This document shows positions 45,887 to 57,745 of a DNA stretch of 64,000 nt, in pieces. The stretch is from Equus caballus (lineage: Eukaryota; Chordata; Mammalia; Perissodactyla; Equidae): assembly GCF_041296265.1 (NCBI RefSeq), contig NC_091695.1:15855001-15919000 (forward strand), in the 5' to 3' direction. The notes beneath the pieces were generated by a model, which saw only the letters and a list, made by a program, of their open reading frames with translations, searched no databases and was not told the origin of the DNA. The stretch's first letter is position 1; the number at the start of each line of letters is the position of its first letter. Made by a program: the position numbers and the translations under genes.

Positions 45887-46425
45887 ACTGGTACAGCCAC
45901 TATGGAAAACAGTATGGAGATTTCTCAAAAAGTTAAAAATAGAAATACCCTATGACCCAGCCATCCCATTACTGGGTATCTATCCTAAGAACCTGATATC
46001 AGAAATCTCAAGAGTCCGTTGCACCCCTATGTTCATCGCAGCATTATTTACAATAGCCAAGACGTGGAACCAGCCTACATGCCCAGAAACTGATGATTGG
46101 ATAAAGAAGATGTGGTATATATACACAATGGAATACTACTCAGCCATAAAAAAAGACGAAATTGGCCCATTCACAACAACGTGGATGGACCTCGAGGGTA
46201 TTATGTTAAGCGAAATAAGCCAGTCAGAGAAAGACGAACTCTATATGATTCCACTCATAGGTGGAAATTAGTATATTGATAAGGAGATCTGATCGGTGGT
46301 TACCAGGGAAAAGGGGGGGTGGGGGGAGGGCACAGAGGGGGAAGTGGTGTACCCACAACATGACTAACAAAAATGTACAACTGAAATCTCACAAAGTTGT
46401 AATCTATCATAACATTAATAAAAAA
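45887..46425 (+). mobile_element. Young L1 3' end, 5'-truncated
   Basis: This contains the last part of ORF2 without stops to its end at 46271: [56 protein letters not shown] and MLSEISQSEKDELYM. A 3' UTR with a G-rich run (46311-46329) and an A-tail follow. It is flanked by a 15-16 bp duplication, aaaatggtgcaacaaa, at about 45872-45886 and 46426-46441. Many CpGs remain. This is one of the youngest L1 copies here. It lies about 280 bp past the OR8J1-type stop, on the same strand. Confidence 0.93.
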
Positions 46426-46441
46426 AAAATGGTGCAACAAA

Positions 46442-47344
46442 ATACAGAGAAGAGAAGAAAGTCCGTCTTTCTGTTCTCGGGATTTTTTTCTCCCTGAGTA
46501 TTTTTTGGTATATTGTATTTTGAGTCTTTTTGATTGTATATTGAGAGTATATCTGATCCTCCACAGAGGACCACTGCATCTAGAAGAACTGTAATTGCAG
46601 ATTGCTGGAAATCTTCCTAAATGAAGTTAGCACAATTAAACTGATGAGTGTATTTAAAATGAAACTCACTAGCTCTTTCTTAATATTGCTGGAATGAAAT
46701 CATGCACTCTTGATGAATTTCTATTCTGAGTGTTAACCAAAATATAATTGAAATTATTTTTATTCTGGTTGGTATAATTTTTACAACTTTTTTATTGAAG
46801 ACACAGAGTACCATTATCTAACATACTTTACTTCTGGGTACTGTTTGATGGATAAACTTTGTGGATTCTGAAAGAGTTTTTCTTTCCCCTTTCTCTAAGT
46901 ATCAGTCTTCCTTAGCATGTGGAAAAAATGTCCTATGCTGTGATATTATTAGACATTCAATGGACCATGTTTGAGAAATTTCCTTTCATCATTAGAGGAA
47001 AGATTTAATTGTTTTCATAAAATGTTTTTTTTATCTTTTCTGAGAGTTTCTAATCAGTGAATGTATACCAAAACCTATTGTATAACTTTGAATATATAGA
47101 GGTGACAAGACCATACCTCAGACTTATCAAATCAGAGCATTGGGTTAACCAATGCAATGATAAATCACTGGAATAAGGTTTACACAGTATATATTACCAT
47201 GCTGGGCATTTCCAATGAAGAAAAACAATGATCCTTCTTTGAAATTAATTTAAAAGAAATGGTTGGACCCCTAGACTAGCCGTGTACTGCTACATAAGGA
47301 ATATCCCAGAAAATATACTTGATTTAATTTGGAACATCAAATAG
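46442..47344. other. Unassigned AT-rich intergenic DNA
   Basis: Nothing is recognised. Confidence 0.4.
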
Positions 47345-47530
47345 AGAGAGAATGTTAAGATACTCAGTGTGAGTATTCCAGTTCCTTCACATCCTCACTA
47401 ACATTTGGTATAAATACCATCAGTCATTTGATTAGAGTCATTCCAGTAGGTATGTGGCAGCTTCATACTGTGGTGTAAATTTGCATTTCTTTATTAACTG
47501 ATGATATTGATCATGATAACTCTATTAAAT
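47345..47530 (-). mobile_element. Old L1 fragment, antisense
   Basis: A reversed L1 pattern: 'ccttcacatcctcactaaca' near 47385, 'attccagtaggtatgtggca' near 47440 and 'aaatttgcatttctttatta' near 47477. Degraded. Confidence 0.65.
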
Positions 47531-47749
47531 CTGTAGCTGGTGTGCTAATCCGTTGGTTACACTAGCCAGAATTGTGACCTCACATCATCTATAACTTTGG
47601 CTTTTCTGAGAAAGCCAATGAGATCACAATTGTTTTGAAAACATCCCTAGGCAAAGGGTTTCTAAAGCGCCACTTTAAATCAAATCATCCCACGTCTAGC
47701 AGCAAAGCGATAGATCTTCATGACTGGCCCAACAACGACATTCTACATA
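47531..47749. other. Unassigned 220-bp segment between two opposite L1 fragments
   Basis: It has CpG sites ('aagcgccac', 'cacgtctag', 'aaagcgatag') and a base composition unlike the flanking L1 DNA. No frame or family is recognised. Confidence 0.35.
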
Positions 47750-48240
47750 ACTACCTGACTGATTTGATTTATCCAAAATAAAATTTGGTTTATTACAGCC
47801 ATGTTCATAATTGGTAAGCACTGAAAGCAATCAAATATTTTTTAGTAGGTTAATGGATAAACAAATTGTGATATATCTATACCATGGAATACTATTTAAG
47901 TATGCTATCAAGTCATACAAAGATGCTGATGAGTCTTCAATTCATATTGCTAAGTGAAAGAAAGCAGTCTGTAAAACTACATTATTCTATTTATATGACA
48001 TTATGTAAAAGGCAAAACAATGGAGATGATAAATAGATCAGTGGTTGCGGGGAGCTCAAGGGCTCAGGAAAAGCTTAAATACGGGAAGCACAAGGGAGTT
48101 TTTTTTTTTTCCTGTGGTGAAAAGGCTGTTGTGTGTGATATGGTAATGGTGGATTCATGAACTATAGCTTTTCCAACACCCCTAGAACGTTATGGGACAA
48201 AGTGTAAATCTCTATGGATGCCAATGTTAAAATAAATCAT
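47750..48240 (+). mobile_element. Old L1 (L1M-type) 3' end
   Basis: Landmarks: 'ttaatggataaacaaattgt' near 47851, 'ccatggaatactatttaagt' near 47882, 'tgctaagtgaaagaaagcag' near 47949, 'gatcagtggttgcggggagc' near 48037, then 3' UTR to about 48240. Confidence 0.75.
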
Positions 48241-48941
48241 TTAAAAGGTTAGAAAAACCCAGAATCAGATGTGGAATATAACCAAACAATCTAATGTATT
48301 AAAAATGTTTGAAACCATTTCCCTGAAGGGGGTGGAGTGAAAGATGCTGACCTAAGTAACAGTGAAAATGAGAGGAGTAAGAAAGACGAAAGGTAAAAGT
48401 AACTGTATGTAGCGCTGTATTCTAGTCATAAAGTTATTTCTCACATGAATATGATTTAAGAATTGTGGAACCACTATACATGTATACTGGAATTAAACAA
48501 TTAAGTAAATGGATGGCAGATGGTAAGTCCAGTTTTCTCACTGTTAGGGAAGGAGGTTACAGAAAAACAAAGAGAGGAAACCAGAATGATCCATATAATA
48601 ATGGATTAGTGTCTCAGATATTAGCATGAAGTCACGTTCAGCTTAAGATAGAAACTGTGGGTTGTAAAAAGAAATAGTTATAGATATTTATAGCCACATG
48701 AGTCAGTCAGTATACACTTGTGTATTTACTTGTTCTGTTAGCTGAGAAGGTCTAGAAGCTTGTGGACATCTCAGTATCAACAGACACACCTACTGCCCAG
48801 ATATTAGTTTCTAATAACATTCTTCAGTATAAGGAAGCAGAGCTCCTTTGAGATTTGATTGATGCTACAACTGAGTAGGAAATTTATATGATGTGCAAAC
48901 ACCATAATATAGTGCCTGAAATTAAGAAAGTGCTTAGAAAA
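48241..48941. other. Unassigned intergenic DNA
   Basis: Nothing is recognised. Confidence 0.4.
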
Positions 48942-49048
48942 GTAGGAAGGAAGGAAAAAAGGAGGGCTGGCAGGAAGGGAGGAAGAAGAAAGAAAGAAAA
49001 GAAAGAAAGAAGGAAGGAAGGAAGGAAGAAAGGAAGAAAGAAAAAGAG
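48942..49048. repeat. Polypurine (GGAA)n/(GAAA)n microsatellite
   Basis: About 107 bases are almost entirely purine, made of GGAA and GAAA units with short interruptions. The lysine/arginine-rich and phenylalanine-rich frames across it are by-products. Confidence 0.93.
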
Positions 49049-49229
49049 GTATCTCAAAATAACACAGGAGACCACTGAAAGCTTTCCAATGGCCAAAGCC
49101 AGAACAACTTAAGCAACAAAATAAAGGACAACTTTAGAGCTGAATTATTATCCCAAGTATGAAATGTTTCACAAAAATATATTGATCTAAATAAATGATG
49201 AATAAATTACAAATAGGGAAAAACAGTCA

Positions 49230-49800
49230 AATGTCACAGGCAGAAAACTCCAAATAATTTGTATAGATACTCTGCCCTCAAGGAGGTGAGGCAGAACTCT
49301 CCACTCCTTGTGTGAGTTGCACATAGTAGTTCCTCTCTGAAACGTATAGTATGGAAAGGAGAGGGAATGACTTTATAGTGGAGAAACCTGAAAAACTCTC
49401 TCTCAACCAAGTGATCAAGGTTACCATCAGCAGTGATGTCATATTGATAGTATGTTTTCTTGTTGTGATGTGATGATAATGTCAATTCACTTTCATGGTT
49501 TTCCTCCCCCAAACTCATAACTCCAGTCTAATCCTGAGAAAAACATCAGGAAAAGCCCAGTTGAGAGACATTTCAGAAAACACTTGATCAGTACTTCTCA
49601 AAATTGTCAAGGTCATAAAAAACAGGAAAAATCCGAGAAACTGTCACAGCCAAGAGGAGACTAAGGAAACTTGAAGACCAAATGTCTTGTATCCCAGATG
49701 TGATCCTGGCTCAGAAAAATGTCATTGGGTAAAAACTAAGAAAATCTTCATAAAGGATGTACTTTAGTTAATTAACAACAAAATAAAAAATATTGACATT
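49230..49800 (+). mobile_element. Old L1 (L1M-type) 3' UTR
   Basis: The characteristic 3' UTR order is kept: 'actctccactccttgtgtg' near 49296, 'gtatagtatggaaaggagag' near 49344, 'gtgatcaaggttaccatcag' near 49411, 'aactgtcacagccaagagga' near 49639, and 'ggatgtactttagttaatta' near 49757. Confidence 0.75.
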
Positions 49801-52764
49801 CATCAAATCATTCAGGTGGCTGATTGTTAACGTGGCATCCACAGCTTCTCTTCCTATCAGTAAATGGACTTTTATTTCAAAGAAAGGTATCTGAAAGATG
49901 CACCAATATATTTAGCCAATTCTAGTATATTCTTTAGTGTAAACACCTGGGCCTCTTTATTCTGGGAGAAGAAGTGTAAATGAACAGATTGGGCCATCAG
50001 GAACCATGGATTTGACTGCTGATAGAACCATATGCTGAATGACGTTTTGGAAATTTATTATTTTTTCACTCTAGGCTTGTATTTTCTCATGGGCATAATT
50101 ATGATATTGTGTTAGAAATATGGATTGTTTATTTATTAAATCCTAAAAACTACACTAATCAGCATACTCCTCTGGTTGATTGGGGTGGCAGGTACAATGT
50201 TTTACTGAATCATCTGTCTTACAAATTTTCCCTGAGATCTTTCTTTCAGGTCACTTGGCAATGGTCCCTGAGTCACCCTCTAGAAATCTATTACTGCTAA
50301 AAGCACTGCCCAACATTAAAAAATCCTAAAATCATAAAGAGAATTCTGGGAAAATTTGAATTATGTTGGTTCATTTTTCTTGTAGAAATTATTGTTCTTT
50401 TTGAAATTTCAAGGTTTATTTTATCTTTAACAACAGTTCTACTGGAAGATTGAATTCTGAAAGTTATATGTTTCTGATCTAATATTTAATTTCACATATG
50501 TTGAAGTTGATTTCACTGATAGATTTGGGATTCCAAGGATTCCATTTTTCTATTGTTGTTATAATCATTCCCTCAGTATGAAGAAATCTCTAAATAATAT
50601 AATGTGTTTATTTTGTTCTCACAAATTAATTCAATGTGATAACTCAGTAGAAATTTTAAGATAAATAAAAATGCCACGATAGTACTCTCTCAGCAGAAAT
50701 GATAAGACGTTTGTAACTTCCTTAAAGAGGTCCTGGGAGGTCTTCTATTTATTCATGACACTATCCATTATTGACCTTGTTTGCCACAGGGGAGGAAGTT
50801 GGTGTAGCACTGTAACCTAAGCTGTGAGTCGCAATGTAGACTCTTACAGTGGTTGCTACGATGTTAAATAAACCTATGTACTTAATATTAAAAAAAATCT
50901 GTTGGGTGAATTCTATAGATGATACACTGTATAAGGCTTCCGAACTGCCATATAAATTGCTATGGTACCTGTTTTTCAGGACTCTTTACACAGTGTCATC
51001 TTTGAATGATATTTTTTGTAACCATTAGCACTGACATTTTATTTTAGGCCAAAAACCATTGAGCAATCAAATTTAATTTTTGAAAAAAAAATATGTATAC
51101 TACTTAAGAATAGCCTTGCCAGGGACATTATCATGCTCTTGTGTTAAGTATCATAGTTATTAATTCACTATCTCAGTATCAGACCATAAGTCATGCCATT
51201 TTATAAGACACAAGCAGAGATGGGACATGTGACCAATTGTGGTAGATTTGTTTATAAATTTAATTAATGAAAGAAAAATATACCAATCAAAGAATAATTA
51301 TTTAATATTTCAAATACATAATTCCTGCATATATAATTCTTATATTGATCATAACTCATAGAATATTACCAGACTCTCATTTTTAAGAATTTGACATATT
51401 ATATGTTTCAGTGAAATTTTTTGTGTCTATGCATCATCTAAAAAGAAATGTAACATTCTGTCCCTCTCTCCATTATATTGAAGCCCAGTGTTATAATAGC
51501 TGGACGTTTGTTTAATAGAAAACTATGTGGTAAATTTACCCAACAGATGATATAATCCTTGTGAATATGTATCAGTTTAACAAATTTCTAGCAGAAATTT
51601 TATCTAGCTATCTATTGTAAGGAGAAGAGAAATAAAGAGAATTTCATGTTTTCTCTTGGTAGAAATATAGAGTAAAAACACTTAGTACTGGTTCTAAGAG
51701 TAAGGACATTACTACATTATGTGTCAGAAAATCAGTAATAGAAATGTCTGGGAGGATGGGAGAAGTTACCCTGAGATGGTTACGGGAAGGGTATTTATGT
51801 TTGCGTTTATAAAGAGAAGTCTAGAGAGGGATTTCTTAAAATGTGCTTATGCACCATTAGCATATTTCACAATCTAGTAGATCTTGACAAGAATTCCTGT
51901 GATGAATTAGCATAGAACAGAGTAGAGCAGAACACAAAACAGAAAGAAATTAGTACATCCCAAGTAATGAGAGGACATAAGATATGTGCATAAACCTTGA
52001 GACTAGAAAATGATTGCCATGTTTTAAAAACTGCTAGAATGCCAATGTGGCTAGAGTGTAGTGATCGAGACAGAGATTTGGAGATGAGTCTGTGGTAGAA
52101 AACAGAGCCCTTTGAAATTACAAAACAAATAACCATCATCCTGGAGTCTTGTTCCACTGCCAGCCAGCTGAGGGAACTTAGGAAAGTCATTAAAGCTCTT
52201 TATTCCCCATGGAATTTGGGTGTCATCATTATGTTGAAAATCTACTGGAAAACAACACACTAGTCAGCAATGTTTATTTCTTCACCATGTAAGTGGAGGA
52301 TAAAATCAATAAAACCTTCCCTTGATCCTTTCTTCCACTGGAGTGTCTTTATCCATCAGGAAGGTATCAGTGAGAATGGACACACTAGTAAAAGAAACTC
52401 TTGTCTAATAAGCTGTTCCTTACTAATTCCTTTACTAATTAAGTTACCCAAAGGGTTTCTTCTCAATTCCCTGGAAGTTAGGGAGAAGAAATATGAAGCA
52501 TCCCAGAGAAAAGTTTTCTTTTATGAGTTGCATTAAAATTGTGATGAAGTCTTTAGTGATACTTTGCACTGGCTCTTGTTTTCTTCAATTTATTACAAAA
52601 TTGTTGATGAATGGCCCTTGTTTAAGAATGGGAAGCTAGAGCAGAAGCTTTAGTAAGCAAGTGCGCTACATAGTCCTTTGGAATATTTTTATTTCCTGAA
52701 ATTAAGAATGGAAACTCAGAAATCCACTAAAAGGCACCAAAGAATGAAATTATGTAGTGTCGTT
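49801..52764. other. Unassigned AT-rich intergenic DNA
   Basis: About 3 kb without a recognisable gene, SINE or clear LINE. A weak MIR-like stretch lies near 52150-52230. Open frames near 51867-52260 (-) have no known features. Confidence 0.4.
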
Positions 52765-53076
52765 TAATATACACCCACTTGTTAATGAATATTAAAACAC
52801 TGATAGCTGTATTCATAACAGTACAAAATGAAAATATGTCAACTGTCCATCAAGAGATAAAACGATGAACTATGATATATAAATAAAATGGAATACTACC
52901 AGCAATGAAATGGAATGAAGTACCCATATAACAGAATGGATGAAAATTTCAATAGCATTAAGTAGAGCAGAAGAAACCAGATACAAACATACTTTGTCTT
53001 TTCATTTATATGAAGTTCTAAAACAGGTAAATGAATGTAAATTGATAGAAATCATAGTAATTGTGACCTAGCATAT

Positions 53077-53490
53077 AAGGTGGAGCCAGCCTGGTGGTTT
53101 AACAGTTAAGATTTGGAGCTTTCACTTTTCTGACCTGAATTCATTTCCTGGTCAGGGATCCACATCATTCATCTGTTGGTTGTCACACTGTGACAGCTGC
53201 ATGTTGCTGTGATGCTAAAAGCTATGCCACTGGTCATTCCTGTATTACCAGAAGCACCCATGTTGGACAGCTTTCAGTGAAGCTTTCAGACTAAGACAGA
53301 CTAGGAAGAAGGACCTGGCCACTACTTCCAAAATAAACAGCCATGAAAATCTATGAATAACAGCAGAGAATTGCCTGATAAAGCACCTGAAGATGGGAGG
53401 ATGACGTAAAAATGATCCAGAAAGATTCACCTCTGCCATATTCAGGGGCACTATGAGTTGAAATCAACTTAGTGGCACTAACAACAATAT
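53077..53490 (+). mobile_element. tRNA-SINE-like composite insertion, family not assigned
   Basis: It begins 'ggagccagcctggtggttta', like a tRNA-derived SINE head, and ends 'gagttgaaatcaacttagtg', then 'gcactaacaacaa'. Copy A reads straight through at the matching place (about 38352), so this is a roughly 414-bp insertion in B. The flanks 'atataaggt' and 'atatagtgt' may be a duplication. The body is not ERE1 or ERE2. Confidence 0.7.
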
Positions 53491-53657
53491 AGTGTGGGGC
53501 AATTTACTGCAAAGATATATTGAGGAACATTTTGGCATGATGAGAATACTCTTTAACTAGCAGCAGTAGTAACGTGCATTGTCAGTTTTTAAATGTCCTC
53601 TATGCACAGTAGACATTTTATTATAACTAAAATATGCCTTAATAATTTGTTGTTTTA

Positions 53658-53825
53658 CAAACACATGGACAACAGTTCAGTGGTTACCAGGGAAAGGGGC
53701 TGGCGGGTGGGCACAGGAGAACACTTGTGTGGTGACAGTCAAGAAATAATGTACAACTGAAATTTCACAATGAAGTAAACTATTATGAATCTCAATTAAA
53801 AAAATAAATATATATATATAAATAA
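53658..53825 (+). mobile_element. Very short L1 3' end insertion
   Basis: It holds only L1 3' UTR sequence ('gtggttaccagggaaagggg', 'aaataatgtacaactgaaat', 'aatttcacaatgaagtaaac') and an A/T-rich tail. It is flanked by the 9-bp duplication gttgtttta at 53649-53657 and 53826-53834. Copy A has the uninterrupted site near 38530. Confidence 0.92.
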
Positions 53826-54237
53826 GTTGTTTTAAAAGAAACCAATGCAAATTACATTTTAATGCTATTTTTAATTTGCTTTTCAGAATCTTTTCTTGAA
53901 CTTCTATATAATTCACATAGCCAAACTTTAAAGGATATAAAAAATTATGCTAAATACCAATGCCTATAAGTTACATGATAAATTTCCAAACTATATTTAG
54001 TTTACAGTATTTCACTACATTACTAATATTCTTATGAGGACTTTTATATCTTTTATAATGTGTGTTACTTCTGCAGAACAGATTTCCAGGAGCAACTTTT
54101 CTGCACAATGAAGATACGCATATTTTCAACTGTTATTGGACCTCAGGCAAAAAATTAGGAATAATTATGGTCCTCAGTTCATGACACTTATTGGGCCAGG
54201 CAAAGCCCCTCTCTCAATTTATTTTTCATTCCAACTT

Positions 54238-54640
54238 CTTATGGGCTGAATTGTGTCCCATGAAGTTTTGGATGTTGAAGCCCTAATCCCCAGTATCTTA
54301 GAATGAGAGTCTATTTGGATATAGCATCTTTAAAGAGGTAATTAAATTCAAATGGGGTCACTAGACGGGTCTTAATACAATCTTGTTGATATCTCTATAA
54401 GAAGAGGTGATTGGGGCATAGAGAGAGAAACCAGACATGTACACAGACCCAGCAATGACCATGTGAAGACATAGCAAGAAGGGGGCCATTTGCAAGCCAA
54501 GAAGAGGCCTCAAAAGAAACCAAACTTGCCAACTCCCTGATCTTGGCCTTCTAGTCTCCAACTGAGAAAATTTACTTCTATTGTTGAAGCCACCCAGTCT
54601 GTGCTATCTTGTTATCACAGTGCTGGCAAAATAATACACC
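54238..54640 (+). mobile_element. MLT1-type (MaLR) LTR
   Basis: Partner of the MLT1-type LTR in copy A: 'atgggctgaattgtgtccca', 'gttgaagccctaatccccag', 'gacccagcaatgaccatgtg', 'tgaagccacccagtctgtgc'. It was present before the duplication, which makes it older than the insertions that differ between copies. A broken fossil without internal sequence. Confidence 0.82.
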
Positions 54641-55440
54641 TGTAATCTTTATTTCTCTACCCAGACCCTCTACCACCACCAGTAAGCATCCTAATGTAAA
54701 TATGAATCTTTTTGTTTTCTTGATTCTGACAAAATATACATTACAGTTCCATGTGACATAAATGTATACTTTTTATAAATGACATTTTGCTATATATGTC
54801 GACTTCCAGCTTTAAATTTAGGGCCTGTAAGGGGAAAATCTTATGACAAAAAATAAGTTTTGCTGCAGAGGACTCAAGTCTCAAAGAAGAGAATTGCCCC
54901 AGGGCAATTTCGTATCTACATAATTCTATTAGCCATTACATGCATTAAGAAAATATATGTCTAAAGTATTCAGTGTTTAAAAATGTTTTGTGTGTGACAG
55001 GAAATTTATAGACATGATGAAAGGGCTTCATTTTTAAACACTGTGTTTGGCTCTTCCCTGCTAGTTATCTTCTACCTTTTCCCACCTGAAATACATCATA
55101 AGGAAAAGAGTAAAGTTATAATTTTATTATCTGAGGATCATTATTTGGAGAACACATCCTCCTTTTAACATTCATTTTACCCCATTCCTTGAGATAAGGA
55201 CTATGCTAATTGTATTCTTTGAAGTAAGAGTGGGAAAAACAATAACAACAGAGATAGTGGCATAAAATATTATTTATAGACAGAGTTTCTTCTAATTTCA
55301 CTTCTAGACCATGGTTTCCAGCTCTTCAATGTTGCATTTTCAAAGATGAATCTCTGAATGCAAATGAGTTACTTTGACAGGCACATTTTAATCACTGTGC
55401 CCCTTAGCTGTCATGGAGCTGAACTCACTTCAATAATGTA

Positions 55441-55650
55441 TTTCCATTCATATGAATTTCTAAAACACGTAAAATGAATCTATGGTGATAGAAATTGTAG
55501 TAATTGTGACCTAGGATATAGTGTGGAGCCAGCCCAGTGGTCTGGTGATTAAGATTTGGAGCTGTCACTTTTGTGATCTGAATTCATTTCCTGGTCAGGA
55601 TCCACAGAACCCATCCATTGGTTGCACCCATCTTCATTTCAGTCTTTGTT
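55441..55650 (+). repeat. Third, partial copy of duplicated sequence inserted in copy B
   Basis: This repeats the L1-tail plus SINE-head junction found at about 53000-53170: 'ccattcatatgaatttctaa', 'gtgatagaaattgtagtaat', 'gtgacctaggatatagtg' followed by 'gagccagcc' and 'ttcatttcctggtcaggatc'. Copy A passes straight from 'cagtagtgta' to 'caacaaagactcatgg' at this point (about 41026-41060). Confidence 0.75.
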
Positions 55651-57745
55651 GCCCAGAGTGCAACAAAGACTCATGGGGTGTCTGGTTGAACTTCTAGAGG
55701 GATATCTTCTTAAGAAACCGACCCCAGGAGACATCTTCTCCAAGGATATAAAGGGCAATTTGTGGATTCTTGATTCACCTGTGCTTTAGAATTTAGCTCT
55801 CAAAGGTTTACAGAGCCCCATCAACTCATCACCACAACAATGTGGAAATTCTTGCTAAGCACCTGAAACAGATTCTGCCTTAAAAAGATACAAAACTATA
55901 CCTTAAAATGAGCCACATCATTTTCACAATGTTTAAGTTTTGTTTCCAAGATTTATAACCTTTTTTGGAATACAGAGTGTCAAATATGATCCAGCTTTTA
56001 TGTTTCCAAATTAGAACTGGAATCATTACATCTTATGCACATGAACAAATCATTTCAACACTTAAACAATGGATTTTTGCTCACAGAGTTCTTTTATATC
56101 TTAGTTTTATTTCTGTAATATTAGTTAAAATGAAAAATGCATGTTTTACAGGATAACCTGTGATAGAAAACTGGATATACAACTTCTCAAACTCCAAATG
56201 ATGCTCCTTTTGGAGAATATACCTGTAGATCGCAAATTTTCTTAGGAAAATTTTCCATTACTTTGACGACATACAGGCAAATGTATGTATATGTATATCT
56301 ATACATGTAATATGTAGTCAATGCAATAATAAAATATGTTTAGCTAAACCATCTGACCCACAGTAAAATAATCTGCCAACATTTTACTTGAGAAGATCTC
56401 AAAAAGAAGGACTTCTATTTGAGGAATGTCACTGCATAAGCAGGAGCAAACTTCAAGAAACTGGAGACCCAGAGATTTCCGGTTTGATAGAACAGAACCT
56501 CTATAACATTCTCAAGGAGGAAATAAAACCTAAAAGGAAAATGTTCGTTTCCTAAGTAGTCCTTAGTTCAACTGAATTAAAATAAGATATTCAAAAATAA
56601 ATTTACATTGTTTATATTCTGCCTTATCATTTTCTAATAAAAATATTTCTACATACGTAGAAATTTTTTCTATATACACTTTTTAAGGCTATTATTTTTA
56701 TTCATTAGCCATAAAACACGATGCTTTTTAAGAACAACTCTCTCATCTTTTCACCCTCCCACTACTCATCAGTATTCATAAGAACATTGAAAAAGCCGGG
56801 AGTATTATCAGGAATGACATTCTTAACTACTCCAAAGTCAAGTGTGTTATCCTAATTGGACATTTTATTCATTTCCAGTTTCTGATCGCATGGGGCCACT
56901 GATACAAATGGTGGGCACACTTCTTTCAGATAACGTGCTGTTTCTTACAAAAAAGTGGAGTAATCCACTTAGAGAAACCAATATGAGTAAGGACTTGGAA
57001 GGCCAGAGATGAAAATCTTCAATGGTGCTAGGTAGGGCAATATGACTAGAAATGTGATATGGACCTGATTGTGGAATGCATTGAAAAGTAGGCTAAAGCA
57101 TATTTCAATTATTCTAAAAAATAACTCTGATTACGTCTTGATTACTCAAAAAGCTTTAATGACTCTCATTTACCTATCAGCTAATGTGAGAGTCATGGCC
57201 TGGACACCAAGAAGGATACACTAGTCAATGACAGTGTTAATGAAAGCTTGACCTGAGGAAGTAGAAGAAGGAGATACTTAGGATGGGAAAGTATTTAAAG
57301 TTTTCATGGAAATTAGGTAAATCATACATATGGAGCTTTGAAAGAAAAAATAGACAATTAATATGTTTGTGATTTAAAACAGCTGCTTTTTAAAATTTCT
57401 TATTGAAGTTTAAAATAAAGTACATAACCATCAACACTCTAGATTTCAGTGGAAATACAGGAGCTGATAGAATTTGGAAGTAATTGTTTTGGCTGATAGT
57501 TGATATGTTTGCTAATAGGAGACTATGATAGGAATTGTTTGGGCCAGGTGCTCCCCACTGGAGCTATCCATCGTGATTGGGAAGTGACTCTATTTGGCTT
57601 AGAAAGGAGTAGGTGAATGTCTTTGAAACAAACATCTCTAGGAAAATATTCAGTTATCTCATAATAGTATGCTGAGACTTTGGAAAACACAGGCAATTAT
57701 AATAGAAATTCTATAAAATAAGGATGTTTATAAAAAGAATATTAC

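Larger units (their letters stand above)
52765..57745 (+). repeat. Segmental duplication copy B (partner 38048-43520)
   Basis: Direct repeat of copy A about 14.7 kb downstream. It carries insertions absent from A: a SINE-like element (53077-53490), a short L1 (53658-53825) and an extra local copy of its own sequence (55441-55650). It lacks the LTR, ERE2 and ERE1 of copy A. Similarity fades near 57745, before any OR sequence would be reached, so no second OR8J gene follows it in this window. Confidence 0.85.

Noticed and set aside
45768-46271. 167-codon open frame as a host gene
   Set aside because: It is the L1 ORF2 C-terminus plus unrelated upstream codons; the repeat edges at 45887 and 46425 explain it.
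48884-49112. Lys/Arg-rich and Phe-rich open frames
   Set aside because: They are translations of the polypurine microsatellite on either strand.
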